Shown: piece after piece, positions 1 through 12,056 of the stretch | Numbering within the stretch: the first letter of the stretch is position 1 | How the letters are laid out: the number at the start of each line of letters is the position of its first letter | Origin: Liolophura sinensis | Taxonomy: Eukaryota > Mollusca > Polyplacophora > Chitonida > Chitonidae | Reading direction: 5' to 3' | DNA: 64,000 nucleotides | Assembly: GCF_032854445.1 (NCBI RefSeq) | Contig: NC_088298.1 | Span: 16,171,504 to 16,235,503 of the forward strand | Notes under the pieces: generated by a model | What the model saw: the letters and a program-made list of their open reading frames with translations, nothing else | Told to the model about the DNA's origin: nothing | The model's database searches: none | Program-made: the position numbers and the translations under genes

Positions 1-1428
1 GAATCACTATAAATCGCTGATGGCTTATATATCCATTTGTGTTCTAGAGAAAGACAGTTTAAAGGATCTTCACAAATGGCATATATGTATACACGTATGT
101 GAGCATATCAGTTCGTCTCAGTGACACATGAGCTATCCGTTTGGGTTCTTTGTAACACAATACTGCATGAGCGTCTCAAGAAAATTGCACAAAACAAGAG
201 TAAATGCGAGCTTTGTATGAATGTAGATTTATATGGCGTTATCCCAGTCAATACGTTTTACTTGATAAGGAAACATTTTATGATTACCCTCCATTAGACA
301 GATAACGGTGATCAGTTAACGGTAAACAAGGCTGCTCAACGTAAAAGCAGTCTATTAAGGCCACACAGGGCTTTAACCAATACGTTTCGTTTGAAATGCG
401 ATATATTTTCGTTGAAATATAACGGGGTGGTCGTTAGTAAAGAGAGGGCAGACTACAGAAGATGACTACACAGCTAGTAAAGCGGAAAAAAAATCCGGGA
501 CGAAGGCGGAAGAAAATAAGTGACAAAGAGATTTGAACTCACTTATCTTGTGTTTTTTTCTTTGACATACAAAACACCGATAACATCAAACGCTCAGAGA
601 TGACCATGCCATTTCCAGCAAGTTAAACAGTGTCATTGTATTTAAGCAGCTAGGAAAATTAAATAGGTCTATCCACAGTGTTTTTATCTTTGAAGTCTAC
701 AGGGAACCATCATAATGGAACCTCTCTCGCTAAAAGACATCCTTATCTACAGCTTATTGTGAAAGGTTTTACAATTTCGTTTAACCCAGCGGCGTGCTAG
801 GGGCCATTTATATCGACTCCCGTTTCGTGTTTTTTGTGTTACTCCTTGTGTTATAACGAGTAGGTATGTGAGGCGTATGGCTTCCTGCCAATATATGTGA
901 ACAATATATGTAATTTCTTGAAGATAAAAGACTTTGGTCAGCTGAAATCGACTGTAATATGGAACAAAGATAGACGTAGCCCCAGGATGCCGCAAGCTCT
1001 CTCCAAGGCCAGCATTACCCACACTTTTTCCACTTTGTAGTCTTTCATGCCATTACCGTAAATCTATACGCGTGTACACTAATACATTTTGTTTTAAACC
1101 TCATATTTAAATGCATTTCAATGTGGCTAAGGGGACCACTGTTATGGATGTGGGGCACCGAACATAACACACAGGAAATCACTTTTAATCTCCAAAATAT
1201 CCCGTCAGGTTTACTACTTTGAAACACGATTACACCCTAGTATGTGAGTATTTGCATCATTTTCTCTATACGTCAAACTCGGTTTCCTCGTATTATATTG
1301 CTGGTTGTATAAGTGAAATTTTCATAAGTAGGGCGAGATAAATAAATAAATAATATACGCCAAATAACCTGACGGCATCCAGGGTGGACTAAAGCCCTGT
1401 AAATATCTTCCACTTGAAGCTCCACGGC
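1..1428. other. no gene or repeat recognised
   Basis: The sequence is AT-rich with only short open frames (91 codons at most) that look random. No splice-bounded exon, RNA gene or family seen elsewhere in the window was recognised. Confidence 0.5.
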
Positions 1429-1439
1429 TGCTTGGAATA

Positions 1440-1661
1440 TTTATTTATTTGATTGGTGTTATACGCCATACTCAGAATATTTTACGTATACGACGACGGC
1501 CAGCATTATGGTGGGAGGAAACCGGTCAGAGCCCGGGGCAAACCCACGACCATCCGCAGATGGCCGGAGAGGAAGCCAGCATTATTTGAGCCTCTCACAG
1601 CGACGGCATTGACGAGAGAGGCTCCTGGGTCATCACGCCGCGCTAGCAGGCTAACCAACTC
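1440..1661 (-). mobile_element. SINE-A copy, head slightly truncated
   Basis: Reading the minus strand, the order is tRNA-like head remnant (GTTAGC..GCTAGCGCGG), GCCGGCTTCC-type body, then the CACCATAATGCTGGCCG motif, a diverged AGTAYGGCGTA core and an (AAAT)n tail at the left edge. The first ~15 nt of the head (CCTCCGTGGCTCAG) are missing. Imperfect 11-bp direct repeats flank it: TGCTTGGAATA at 1429-1439 and TGCTTTGAATA at 1662-1672, one mismatch. This is consistent with a retrotransposed copy old enough to have mutated. Confidence 0.85.
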
Positions 1662-2840
1662 TGCTTTGAATAGACAATGTAGGAACCAAAATGTTTTTAA
1701 GTGTCTATTCCACACACATTTCTACGTTTCTATCCAAGAAGTTTTGGTTAACATTTGTCTTCAAATGTAAAGCATAAACTTTATAATCTGATGAATTTTG
1801 TCATATTTTATCAAGTTTAAAATCTGTATTTCTGCCAGAACTTTTCATATATCCTTCACAATACAGTGGACTAACGAAGTCGCTGCGGAGAAAAGGTTGC
1901 ATATCAGCGAAGAGTTCGAATGTTAATGTCTGTTTTTTTTTTCCTTTGGAAACATACTTTTGTTTGAGTAAAGATAATTGCGATCTTGCATTAAAATAAG
2001 TGTTATCATGAATTAGGGTGGATAACCTGTGGTATTACGTAACATTTGGCAACTGTAGCGACATCATACGTGAATCCTGGTGGTCCACTAGCTATCATTA
2101 ACATTAACATGCGTAGAGGAAGAATAAGGTGGAAAGTTACATTTCTTATATGTTTATTCAGTTGATTGGTGCATAACTGCGAGCTCAAGAATTTTTCAGG
2201 CAGTTACATTTATAGTACAGTGATTTCCATAAATCTAGTGTATAATGCAAAAAATGAAATAAAAGACATTTCAGTGTGACTAAAGCCGGCTTCAATTTTT
2301 CGATTTTATGACCTATATGTATACATCGCTGTAGTGCATATTTGAAGCTGTATAACCCCCATCCCTGCCATATAACAGGAAAAGGAGAGTAAAACAAAAC
2401 TGAAAGAGAAGTAACCTTATAAGTGTGTCAAGTAGCTGTCGTTCACAGCTGTAGCCAGTTTCGCTACACGAGGTCCACAGTTTCTTGCACTGGGACCGAT
2501 TCCGCGCCTGACCATACCAGGTCCTTTGAAAAACAATATTTTCCTGTGAACTCATTTGCATGGGCTGAAAGAATCAAGGTTATTTTATTTGCCAACAAGA
2601 ACTCAACAGATGACAGATTTGTCATTGCACAGACTGCGTTAAAACAGCGTTTATTGTTTGGACAATCGCAAAGAATACAAATCACAAGTCTGCCTTTGGC
2701 AAGAAGATTTGAATCTTTGATGTGCAAAGATGCTATATTTAACACAACCAGAACTGATACACAACCCTCAAAAAACACTAGGGAATAATATTGCGAAATA
2801 AACAGGAAAAAACTCCACCCGAATCAGGTACATTTAACTT

Positions 2841-2982
2841 ATTTTATTTATTTATTTGATTGGTGTTTTGCTCTGTACTCAAGAATATTTCTCTTAAACG
2901 ACAGCGGCCATCGTTATGGTGGGAGGAAACTGGGTACGTTGGTGGCACACCTTCCCGCGGACGGCCGGAGAGAAAGCCAGCT
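2841..2982 (-). mobile_element. SINE-A fragment
   Basis: The tail ATTTATTTATTTGATTGGTG and the CGGCCATCGTTATGGTGGGA motif identify the 3' half of SINE-A on the minus strand. The middle is deleted and the copy stops in the CGGCCGGAGAG...AGCCAG body segment. A C-rich then T-rich stretch follows (3010-3040). No clear target-site duplication was found. Confidence 0.75.
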
Positions 2983-3645
2983 GGCATGCTAATCCCGTGG
3001 GTTACTGTGCCCCCCTCCCCCTCCTTTTTTTTTTTAGCTTTATTGAGTTAGTGGTGTGACGTTTGTCATAAATATATGCCAAAATAAATGAATACCTAAT
3101 TGATAGTTTTGTCATTTGATTTCATCAAGAAATGGTGAATTTGAAGAATAGTACGAATGTCTCTTTCGATGCTTAAATTCTACCGATTGGGGCCAACGAC
3201 ATTTACACATTGTCCGCTTGAAAGCCACGCTGCAAGTTTTTTGATCGTACGATCTCCAGCCGTGCGTTCTGAACAGCAAACATATTTCTACGGTCTGTAA
3301 AACAAGGATCGAAAATTGAACGATGTGAAAAGGTGAATCCCTTGGGGAATCCAGAAAAATTGCAGATGTTCCGTGTAAACAGACACGATGATAATGAAAG
3401 TTAGAATTGAAATCCTTCTTTAAGCACGGATTCTCGCGAGATTTATCGATTTATAGGCAAGCCTCATTGACTAATTTGCCTAACTCTTTCTCAGTCGATC
3501 CGCTCTTGTTTAGTGAAGTCAAGGGTTCGAACCCAGCTATCGCTACTTCATATTCTGATTTAAACATGGACACTTTTTGGGAACTTGTAGAAATTCGATG
3601 GTTTACACCCACCTTTAAACCAAAAATTGCTCATGCTCTTCATAG

Positions 3646-3774
3646 AGCATTGCTACATTAAATAATGGGAGTGTGATGTCTTCATCACAAAGCATTGCTG
3701 CATTAAATATTGGGTGAGTGATGTCTTCATCACAAAGCATTGCTGTATTAAATAATGGGTGTGCGACGTCTTAA
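3646..3774. repeat. 45-bp tandem repeat, 3 units
   Basis: AGCATTGCT begins units at 3646, 3691 and 3736, a period of 45. Each unit carries ATTAAATA.TGGG and TGATGTCTTCATCAC. The third unit is the most diverged (GCGACGTCTTAATAAC). Confidence 0.85.
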
Positions 3775-4639
3775 TAACTCTAATTCCGCTTAACCCGGGA
3801 CTAAGGGGAGGAAATACATCATGTTAAATCACCGCGCCACGCGGGATATATCTACACGTGCCATCAAAGGGTAACTGAGGTAAATTTTCTGATTATCAAC
3901 AACTGATAAAGTATCAGTACACGATTCGAATACTGATTTAACTGATTCGGCCAGAACATTCCTTGCGTCTGTCCCTCATAATTGAAAACTGTTGACTGCA
4001 TCTCTTTTCGTCAGTCTTTTACATATATATTTTAGTTTTGTGGTGCTGGCATGGTTTCTTGATGAAATTGGATCATATACTAGAACTTCAAAATTTTAAG
4101 GTAAAGATACTTTCAAACTCTCGAATCAGCTTCTTAAATTTCAGAGTTTCTTTCTACCTTGCACAACAGTTTTATGTTCACATATACGGATTAATGACAT
4201 GGTAATTACTTCGCTTTACGTGCTTGCGTGTGATGTTTTGATTAGTTAAATTAAATTCAATTATTTCATTGTTTATTAGTTTTGGTGTGTCGTGGCTTTG
4301 TGATCGTAAATTGTTTTTTAATGAGTTAGAAAGACATAGGCAAAATAGGAAAGACTGCCGAATTGTATTAAAATGTGTGGGACACCAATAATTACAACCA
4401 CGTTTGTTTGGCCAGTAGCGAAGCGATCCAAGACATGCGTACTAGCAACAGCGATCTGAATAGATGATTCTTGCAAAAGCTTGAAAGGAGCAACTTCTAC
4501 ATCCCCTAGCCCAATGATTTAGGGAGAATTAGGTCAGAAGTGCAGTGCTATTAGCTTAAACGTATTACATGTCACTGGTGTAGAAACACCCAAAAAGCTG
4601 GATTGTCAAGCACGCGAAAACTCAAGGTACATACTAATG

Positions 4640-5250
4640 AACTTAGTAACCATGGTTACGCGATGAAAGGCTGGCATCATCGCGGAACCTCTGTCTAATG
4701 GTGCTGGACAATAGGGTGACCCTTGTCAAAAATGAAATTTGAGCCGTGAACTTCTGCCGACAAACTGAAACACGTGTCTAAAGGTTACAACTCGGCCAAT
4801 GTGAACAACTACAACGCACGACATTGAAAGCATTAAATAGAGGTATTTCAGAAAATGTCAACAACATGCAGATTTAATTAACGGAAAAACTTCGCAGATC
4901 TTGTCAGTGTGTAACCAAAATAACCAGTAAATATCTTATCACAGGCAGAAATCGATTCCCTTTAAGGCAGGCCGCCCACTCATACAACAAACAATTAGAG
5001 TTTCAGTGTTCAATTTATCGATTTTGTTTTATTTGGTAAATTACAGCTGCGGGAAACTTTATCGAACCGAGTGTTAAATGATTTATAATACTCCGCCCAT
5101 CTCGGTGACCTTCGGTTTTGGGTCAAGCCTAAGGAGATTTAGTGGCTGCTAAAAGAGGGAACCTGGGTGATACTCAGTACTGATGGGGTTGTCGGTGCCT
5201 TTGCGTAATGAGGTAAATTATCGGAGTCTGAAATTGTAAAAACCGCTCTC
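4640..5250 (+). repeat. K block, copy 1
   Basis: This block of about 0.6 kb recurs at 8780-9330, 12600-13160 and 14900-15370, with a short piece near 11570-11670. Shared landmarks in order are GAGCCGTGAA, GGTATTTCAG.AAATGTCAA, TTTATCGATTTT, ATCGAACCGAGTGTTA and GGTCAAGCCTAAGGAGATT. No shared open reading frame is visible, so it looks like a non-coding duplicated segment. Confidence 0.75.
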
Positions 5251-5664
5251 AGGAGTGATACATGTACAGGAAAAGTGATGTGTGTGACAGTAGTTTTGTG
5301 AGTAATAATACGGGGATTATTCTACGTGTCTATTGTCTGTGCCAGAAGGCACGCAGAGCCAAGTTACCATTTTCTTGGTATATGGGAAGTGTTGAGAGTG
5401 CTCATTTCGATCAGACATTTGAATGACTTGAATGTCGACTGATTGACTAATTAGTTGATTTATTTATCGGTGATTGTTCTGTGAATAACCAAGGGTGATG
5501 TCGTTCTGAAATAAAAAATGTCTTTGGAGTCTTTGGGTTGGAAAAGAAAAACCCCGCAGCATTGTGAAAAGACCCTTTCCTCCAAGCTATGGAATACTGC
5601 CTTTCTTGTCGTATGTTGCTAGCGCAGTTGAGATACATATTTTGTTATCGATCGATATTCTAGA

Positions 5665-5790
5665 ATGGTACACGATTTGAACACTGTTTTCACTCAGTCG
5701 CCTAGAACACACCTTGCGTCTTTCCTGCATCAATGAAAACTGTTGTATCGATGTATCCTTCATATAACGCCCAATTATGTCATTATATTG
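5665..5790 (-). repeat. R2 dispersed repeat, partial
   Basis: The reverse complement contains AACAGTTTTCATTGATG, GGCGACTGAGTGAAA and TTCAAATCGTGTACCAT. These match 8630-8720 on the plus strand, and a diverged plus-strand copy ends near 29800. A related sequence, same orientation as this one, also occurs at about 3910-4000. Confidence 0.65.
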
Positions 5791-6399
5791 ATAAAGCACA
5801 TGTGGTCTTGAACAACAATTAGACACCTGAAACTTCCACGTAAGGGTCATAAACAGTTTATTACAAGCAAAACACCGTGACCAGCGACTTCTTTATTTGG
5901 CGTTGACTGCGGTGCTCCGATATGCTTTACTTACATGACGTCTGTCATATGGATAGATGAACTTATGGGTGGTGTTAACCGAAGTGTACAGCGAAACCAA
6001 ACTCCCTTCCATAGGCAATCTGTCAAACCTACTGGGATCAGCCTATCTTTCGACAAGCTGAGCTCCTGTGTACTGTATAATTAGATTACTAGACTATTTC
6101 TTTTGAACTAGAATCCATAACATATAGAATGGTCCCTTGATTCGATATAACTGGAATGGTGCAAATTATTCCGTGCAACAGAACCGCCATTGTCTCCCAC
6201 AACATCCCAACTAACGACATCTTTACATGAATCTCCGTTGGCAAATCACCTATTGGGCGGGGAGGGACCAACATCATAAATACCGCACACAGTTTATTCA
6301 GTTCTAGTTAAGTCTTTGGTACACCGTTCTTGTCCCGAGCACATGACCTTATCGCTTCTCGCACACTTGCGTAGAATTATTTTCCCGTTGGTTCCCAAC

Positions 6400-6555
6400 A
6401 TAACGTCTGCCGTCCTATATATCGTCTCATGTTGCCGTCCTATATATCGTCTCAAGTTGCCGTCCTATGTATCGTCTCATGTTGCCGTCCTATATATCGT
6501 CTCATGTTAAAGTCCCAAAAAAAGTCGCATGTTGCAATCAGTCCTGTGTAACGTC
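6400..6555 (+). repeat. S block: ~27-bp tandem repeat, copy 1
   Basis: Units of the form GTTGCCGTCCTATATATCGTCTCAT repeat about six times, decaying to the right. A paralogous array lies at 18185-18360 (GTTGCAGTCCTATATAAC units). Both are followed by a segment containing TGCGTGGTTTAATTA and then the R1 block, so S, flank and R1 were duplicated together. Confidence 0.8.
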
Positions 6556-6683
6556 TTATGGCTCGGTTGATTGGCGCGCTAGCGCAGCGTAATGACCTCT
6601 CATTAATGCGGTCGCTGTGCTTTCCAGTCCAGCTCATACTGGCTTCCTCTCCGGCCGTACGCAGACCTGTCAGCAACCTGCGG
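6556..6683 (+). mobile_element. SINE-A fragment, 5' half
   Basis: The sequence runs from TGGCTCGGTTGATTGGCGCG (box A region) through CGGTCGCTGTG, box-B-like region and GCTTCCTCTCCGGCCGTACG to CAGCAACCTGCGG, where it stops. It sits inside the ~27-bp array. TAACGTC.TATG occurs on both sides, but this could be the array unit itself rather than a target-site duplication. Confidence 0.8.
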
Positions 6684-6874
6684 TTACAAGTAACGTCATA
6701 TGTTGTAATCGTATACAACGTCTTATGTAGTAGGCTTGCATAAGGCATTACGATGCAGCTCTACAAACTAAAACACACAGTTCAAGAACAATATACGACC
6801 ACAACCGAGGCTGTCTGCGTGGTTTAATTATACGTATTATCAAAGAGACTGATATCAATCGACAATCTATCATT

Positions 6875-7152
6875 GGGGGCCTCCGTGGCTCAGCTGGTTA
6901 GCGCGCTAGCGCAGTGTAATGACCCAGAAGCCTCTCACTTCTGAACTCACATGCGGTCGCTGTGAGTTCAAGTCCAGCTCATGCTGGCTTCCTCTCCGGC
7001 TGTACGTGGGAAGATCTGCCAGCAACCTGCGGATGGTCGTGGGTTTCCCCCGGGGATCTGCCTGGTTCCCTCCCACCATAATGCTGGCCGCCGTCATATA
7101 AGTCTTGGGTACGGCGTAAAACCAATCAAATAAATAAATAAATCATTAAATA
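6875..7152 (+). mobile_element. SINE-A, near full length
   Basis: It starts GGGGGCCTCCGTGGCTCAG. The order is box A (TGGCTCAGCTGGTTAGCGCG), box B (GAGTTCAAGTCC), CTGGCTTCCTCTCCGG body, CACCATAATGCTGGCCG, a TACGGCGTAAAACC core and an (AAAT)n tail. A 16-nt extra stretch interrupts the usual CTCACCAATGCGG segment. Possible 8-bp flanks TATCATTG lie at 6867-6874 and 7153-7160. The paralogous segment at 18540-18600 has no SINE here. Confidence 0.9.
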
Positions 7153-7309
7153 TATCATTGTATCGAAATTGGAAAGTTTTTTTGTAAAGCATCACCACTG
7201 TAATTTTCGATCCTTTCGTTGACAATTAACCGGGGGACAGTACAAAAGCAAGATTTTTTAAAAGTACATCCGACAACTTTGCTAAAAGTCACGATCACAT
7301 CAGTAGGGC

Positions 7310-7810
7310 TCCCTGTGAACCGAAACAAACGATGTTCTGAGTAATTATGATAGAGGACCTCATCTCAGATGATTACTGGAATAAGGTACGATCACAAGAG
7401 GTTCTTAAAACTTGAACAATTTCCTCCACGTGTAGCTCAGATAGGCTTTACACGTCATGCTTTCTTTGATGTTTTGTTTAGGTATACCAGTCAGGATTAG
7501 TTAGCGAAATCACACATAAATACAGGAAGTAGAAGCAAACATACATTTAACGACAGTAATTTCCAAGTGAAATGAAATATTACTAGAGAATATTGCCGAA
7601 ATAGCATACATTTTCTAGTATTTAGAAGATTTGATCCGGGCTATAAACATGATTGTAGGTTACAGAAATAGGAAACACTGAAAAAATAAGGGCTTGTAAA
7701 TTTCGATAATTCCATGTAATTTACTGCTGTTACTAACATTTCTTTACTTCACCGCCTTCGGGGATGCAAGTGTAAAAGTACATTCATCCCAGTTTCCACG
7801 ACTCTTTTCT
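7310..7810 (+). repeat. R1 block, copy a
   Basis: R1 is a 0.5-0.8 kb segment present at least five times (here, 7815-8400, 10565-11060, 13725-14290, 18715-19160). Landmarks are CCAGTCAGGAT, AAATGAAATATTA, GATAATTCCATGTAATT, CGCCTTCGGGGATG and AAAAGTACA. All copies are in the plus orientation and no frame is conserved. Confidence 0.75.
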
Positions 7811-7814
7811 AATG

Positions 7815-8400
7815 CACATTGAGGGGGCGTTTAAAGTGTACAGAAAGAGAAAATATAATTGATATGCTTTGAGCTTGTAAATTTTGCTAATTCCAAATAA
7901 TTACCTCTTATTACAGACAGGTTTTTGGTTCAGCGCCTGTGTGCACGAGGTGATAAAAGTACACTGATATCAGTTTGCATGACACATTCTGATACACTGT
8001 CAGGTTATTGTAGTCGGTTCTATGAGTACCATCTCGTTTTTAAAAATTCAGACTCACACGTGGTTGAAGATATTTATTTATTTATTTATTTATTTATTTA
8101 TTTGACTGGTGTTTTACGCCGTACTTAAGAATATTTCACTTAAACGACTGCGGCCAGCATTATGGTGGGGAAACCCACGACTATCCGCAGGTTGCTGAAA
8201 GACCTTCCCACCTAAGGCCGGAGAGGAAGCCAGCATGAGCTGGACTTGAACTCACAGCGACCGCATTGGTGAGAGACTCCTGTGTCATTACGCTGCGCTA
8301 GCGCGCTAACCAACTGAGCCACGGAGGCACCTGGTTGAAGATAGTTACGGTAGATCATAGTGAGCTAACTCAGAATGATGATGCCAGAGAGGTTGATATT
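7815..8400 (+). repeat. R1 block, copy b, split by SINE-A
   Basis: A second R1 3' half follows copy a directly: GAGCTTGTAAATTTTGCTAA, GTGCACGAGGTGATAAAAGT and TTTTAAAAATTCAGACTCACA. It is interrupted at 8073-8331 by a SINE-A and resumes as TGGTTGAAGATAGTTACGG. The uninterrupted equivalents are near 11010-11040 and 14205-14240. Confidence 0.75.
8073..8331 (-). mobile_element. SINE-A, full length with 12-bp TSD
   Basis: This minus-strand element is complete from head (box A in CCTCCGTGGCTCAGTTGG) through box B (GAGTTCAAGTCC) to the (AAAT)n tail at the left end. The perfect direct repeat TGGTTGAAGATA lies at 8061-8072 and 8332-8343, the signature of target-primed retrotransposition. A part of the body near CCCCCGGGCTCTGCCCGG is deleted. 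Confidence 0.95.
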
Positions 8401-8518
8401 TCGCTTTAATTCAAAACCAATATCAAGACATCAGACAAGTCATCTTCCACAGGAATTTGTTGTACACAATACAGTTATATCCCAGAAAGGTGTGTCAAAT
8501 TACCAGTCATCAGTCTAG

Positions 8519-8720
8519 ATGGACGTTCCAAGTTAATGCCAATCCTCAAAACGACGTTTAGCACAAACTACCTAAGAACTAAAAAAGTCTATAAAGTAGA
8601 AAAATAGGAGGGAATCGTACAAAAGGAAGTAATCAACAGTTTTCATTGATGTTGGAAAGAGGCAAGGTATCTTCTAGGCGACCGAGTGAAATCCGCGTTC
8701 AAATCGTGTACCATGCTAGT
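8519..8720 (+). repeat. R2 dispersed repeat
   Basis: Landmarks are GGACGTTCCAAGTTAATGCC, CAAAACGACGTTTAGCACAA, CTATAAAGTA and AATCAACAGTTTTCATTG. Related copies are at 29590-29800 and 41140-41280 (plus) and 5665-5790, 40185-40275 and 46730-46790 (minus). No coding frame is shared. Confidence 0.75.
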
Positions 8721-8779
8721 GTACAAGTTGTCGTTATGAACGTCAGGTGCGCTCTGATTTCATCTGTTCATATATCCAA

Positions 8780-9330
8780 CGTGGCGATGTAATTCAACAT
8801 GAAACAAATATGGATTCGCTGACGAAAGCTGATATTATCGTCACGCAGCCTCTGCGTGATCCTGTTGAGCCGTGGCACATGCCAGAAATTATGCGTGATC
8901 CTGTTGAGCCGTGGCACATGCCAGAAATTAAATTTGAGCCGTGAATTTGTCGCACAGCTGAAACAGTTTTCTAAAAGGTTACGACTCGATCTATGTAGAT
9001 CTCTGCAGCGACGTTAAATAATGGTATTTCAGGAAATGTCAATGACATGCAAACGAAGTTTATGGGTAAACTTCGTAAATTTCGTCAAAATAACCGGCAA
9101 ATATCGTCTCTCAGACTGAAGGGGATTCCGTTTATGGCAGACTGTGTTCTCAAGGAATAAACAATCGTTTTCGATGTTCATTTTATCGATTTTTTTGTTT
9201 GGTAATCCATAGTGCAGGAAACAGATCGAACCGAGTGTTAGGTGGGTGGTAATGTAGGGTCAAGCCTAAGGAGATTTATTGGCTGTTAAAAGGGGGGAAT
9301 AGGTGCTAATCAATATCGATGAGTGGCGTA
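8780..9330 (+). repeat. K block, copy 2
   Basis: It matches the block at 4640-5250 and contains GAGCCGTGAA, ATCGAACCGAGTGTTA and GGTCAAGCCTAAGGAGATT in order. Near its start a 35-bp unit containing TGCGTGATCCTGTTGAGCC is duplicated in tandem (about 8853-8922). Confidence 0.75.
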
Positions 9331-9559
9331 TGTGACAGTGTGCGTGGTCACACCGGAAATGTTCTAAGTGTCCGATGTCTGCACAAGAAGGCAAGTTTAA
9401 CCAAGTCACAGTTTGGCTGGAATATGATTCTTTTGTATGTTAAATGATGGGGGTGCACATACTATGTACGAATGAGTACATAAGAAGTGCTGAGAGATGA
9501 CTAAGACCGTAGGCGATGTATTAAACTTAAGTGTGGATTAAATTGAATTTATTTAAACC

Positions 9560-9770
9560 CATCCCATCCTATAAATGTTAGTTTTTGTCAATAGTAATTT
9601 TCTATTAGGACATCGATCCATCCCCCTAGAACAAACCATTGACACAGAAAGAATAGCTGGAAATGAAAACATCAAATAAGTAAGATATATGAATTAAAGT
9701 ATATATACAGGAAATTCAACTGGAAACTTATCTGGCTAACTCTGTCATTTTGTTGGGTAAATTTGAAGAA
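9560..9770 (+). repeat. T block, partial copy
   Basis: TTAGTTTTTGTCAATAGTAA, GGACATCGATCCATC and a GCTGGAAATGAAAAC segment correspond to 13480-13700 and 16490-16640. It is one of about six copies of a T-rich block in this part of the window. Confidence 0.6.
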
Positions 9771-9836
9771 AAGCCATGTTTTGGCTACACACAGTGACAA
9801 CACAGAGAAAATATACAAATCCATCCTCCGTTAAGA

Positions 9837-10158
9837 GTGGGCGAGTGAGTGTTTGGGGCTTAACAATTTTTCAGTCATATGACGACGAAGGAATGCTTAG
9901 ATGTATGTAATGTACATCCTTGTTGCAGGACGGATTTAGTGCTGGTTCACTGAGACGACTTACCGAAGGCAAGTAAGCCGCCCCACCCGAGCCATTATAC
10001 TGATACGGGTCAAGCAGTGGTTGCATTACCCCCTTCATGCTGAACACCAAGCGAGGAAGTTACAACTTCCCCTTTTAAAGTCTGAGGTGTGGCTCGACCC
10101 AGGATTGATCCCGGATCAAACGCTGCCGAAGCACCAACTGTGCTATCCGGGCCGGTCG
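9837..10158 (-). mobile_element. SINE-B, near full length
   Basis: On the minus strand the head has GGCCCGGATAGCACAGTTGG (box A) and GGGATCAATCCTGGGTCGAG (box-B-like). The body includes AAGTTGTAACTTCCTCG and CATGAAGGGGGTAATGCAAC, and the 3' end has ATGACTGAAAAATTGTTAAG and a CACTCACTCGC-type tail. The flanks CTCCGTTAAGA (9826-9836) and CTCTGTTAAGA (10159-10169) differ at one base. This is the best head-to-tail copy of the family in the window. Confidence 0.9.
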
Positions 10159-10389
10159 CTCTGTTAAGAAGGAAAAGGGGAAAAAAAGTCATGTTGATGC
10201 CATTAGGTATGATGCTTAATTGTTTCGATTGTTTCTAATTTAATAGAACCTCAAGGGAATGAGTATGCTGTGTGACTGAATCTTTACCAGTGCAAATCTT
10301 AAATAGCATCGTCATTGACAATTATTCCGAAAACAACACAGAAGGAGAGCGTTTCTGAATTACAATCAATGAATTAGTCAGTAGTCAGT

Positions 10390-10552
10390 GGCCTGCTTTG
10401 TGGTGGGAGGAAATCAGGTAGATCGGCGAGGAAACCCACGACAATCCGCGGGTTGCTGTCGGACCTTCCCGCGCGCAACCGAAGAGTAAGACAGAGGTTT
10501 CTGGGATAATGTGCTGCGTTAAAACGTTTACCTCTCGGCCATGAAGGCAGCT
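10390..10552 (-). mobile_element. SINE-A relative with divergent head, 3' truncated
   Basis: The body motifs match SINE-A (TGGTGGGAGGAAAT, GAAACCCACGAC, CCGCGGGTTGCTG, ACCTTCCC). The head reads TTCATGGCCGAGAGGTAAAC on the minus strand, unlike the usual TGGCTCAGTTGGTTAGC. The tail and AGTACGGCGT core are absent. Confidence 0.7.
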
Positions 10553-10564
10553 TATTACAAACGA

Positions 10565-11060
10565 CATTCGGAATAATTAGGACAGAGTTTCTAATCTCAG
10601 ATGATATAAGAAACCATTTTCAAGCTACACCAGCCAGGATTATTTACAATTCATAAGGATTACATTTATGAAACATAAACAGAGAAAGTAGCGATAAAGG
10701 TCACATCAATAATTTTCATCTGAAATGAAATATTAGCAGAGAATTCTGTTGAAAATTATTATACTTTGTCAACTGCTTACAGATTTAATCCCGTCCTCTG
10801 TGTATCATCACGGTGTACAGGGAGAAAAAACAGACTTGATGGTTTGAGATTGTAAGTATAGATAATTTCAGATAATTACTTCTGGTTAGTTTAACGCCTT
10901 CGGGGATGATTTGCAAAAAGTACAGTGACATCAATTTCTATGAACCCTTTTGATACAGCCTGAGGTTGTTGCAGTGTTTGTAAAATGTTTCCTTGCGTTT
11001 TAAAAAGTCAAAATCACAGGTGGTTATGGCTTGTTAATGTATGCTATCCATGATAAATAC
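10565..11060 (+). repeat. R1 block, copy c
   Basis: It matches copies a, d and e with CCAGCCAGGATTA, GAAATGAAATATTAGCAGAG, CGCCTTCGGGGATGA and AAAATCACAGGTGGTTA. It carries no SINE, so it serves as the empty-site reference for the SINE-A in copy b and the SINE-B in copy d. Confidence 0.75.
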
Positions 11061-11959
11061 CTCCTGTGATCAGTATTTTCTTAAAAAAAAAAGAAACCTG
11101 TGTGTCTGCCGTCCCAAAAGTACAGTATTATGAATCGTAACTTTAGTTCTGCGCGTATTCTGATGCTATTTTAAATGTCTGTTTGAAACGAGACCAGCGT
11201 TTTATACTTTGACACAGGTGTGGTACATATAAATTTAACAAGTATGAGTGTGTTTGTGGTAAGAAACTGGTTTTATCTTTATAGAACATGGTCCCAATGG
11301 TGTTCAAAATAATCCGTGACTGCAAGTCATAAGCCTTGACGTCCAATCCCTCTGGTGATACTCATTTACACAACGTTCCATATATAGCGCTGTCAGATAC
11401 ATATAATCAGTAATTGTCTGATCAGTATAACCGGACGAGTCATTTTATGGAATAGGTTTCAATTTTACAGAGTGAACAGTTGCTTTGCTTTGCTTAAGTT
11501 TATAAAAGTTTCTGATAAATAATACCGTCCGAAAACCGATCGGTCATGAGATTGAACACCAGGATGTGTCAAAAGGATTATCATAGGATTAAGGTCAAGG
11601 GTAAAGGGGGTGGTGGGGTTGTTTTGTTGTACAATCAATTAAATTATCGGGAAGTCGGATAATACTGCAACGAGAATAATAAATGATGCATGCGAACGCC
11701 TACGTCCGAAGTGATGTGTTTTATACTACTGTATACGGGCTCGCAACAGCATTCTGCAGGTTCGCTTTATACGCGAAACGACAGAACTAATTTATAGATT
11801 GATTGGAATCTAATATTCTTGTAAGTGACACAAACACAGTAGACGAACCAGAACAAAACAAGCACTGTTCTGCGGATAAGACTTAAGTGTAAATTGACTG
11901 ACTTTAGTTAATGCCGTTTTACGTGGTTCTAAAAGAAACCCAATAAAATGCATTTAAGT

Positions 11960-12056
11960 GGTGAACCGTATCATTTAGCCGAGTGCCTTGTTTCTCCAAG
12001 CTGCTCTAGACATCTGTGTTTCTTTTCGTGTGTTATCTGGCCTCATTTCCCATTCA
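11960..12056 (+). repeat. T block, short copy
   Basis: TGCCTTGTTTCTCCAAGCTG, AGACATCTGTGTTTCTTTT and GTGTTATCTGGCCTCATTT match 13385-13460 and 15955-16010. It is cut by a SINE-A insertion at 12057. Confidence 0.65.

Noticed and set aside
6875-6960. Possible functional tRNA genes in the plus-strand TGGCTCAG...GAGTTCAAGTCC segments (here and at 12057, 50455, 59131)
   Set aside because: Each is the head of a SINE-A copy followed by the family body and tail. No complete acceptor stem pairing was seen.
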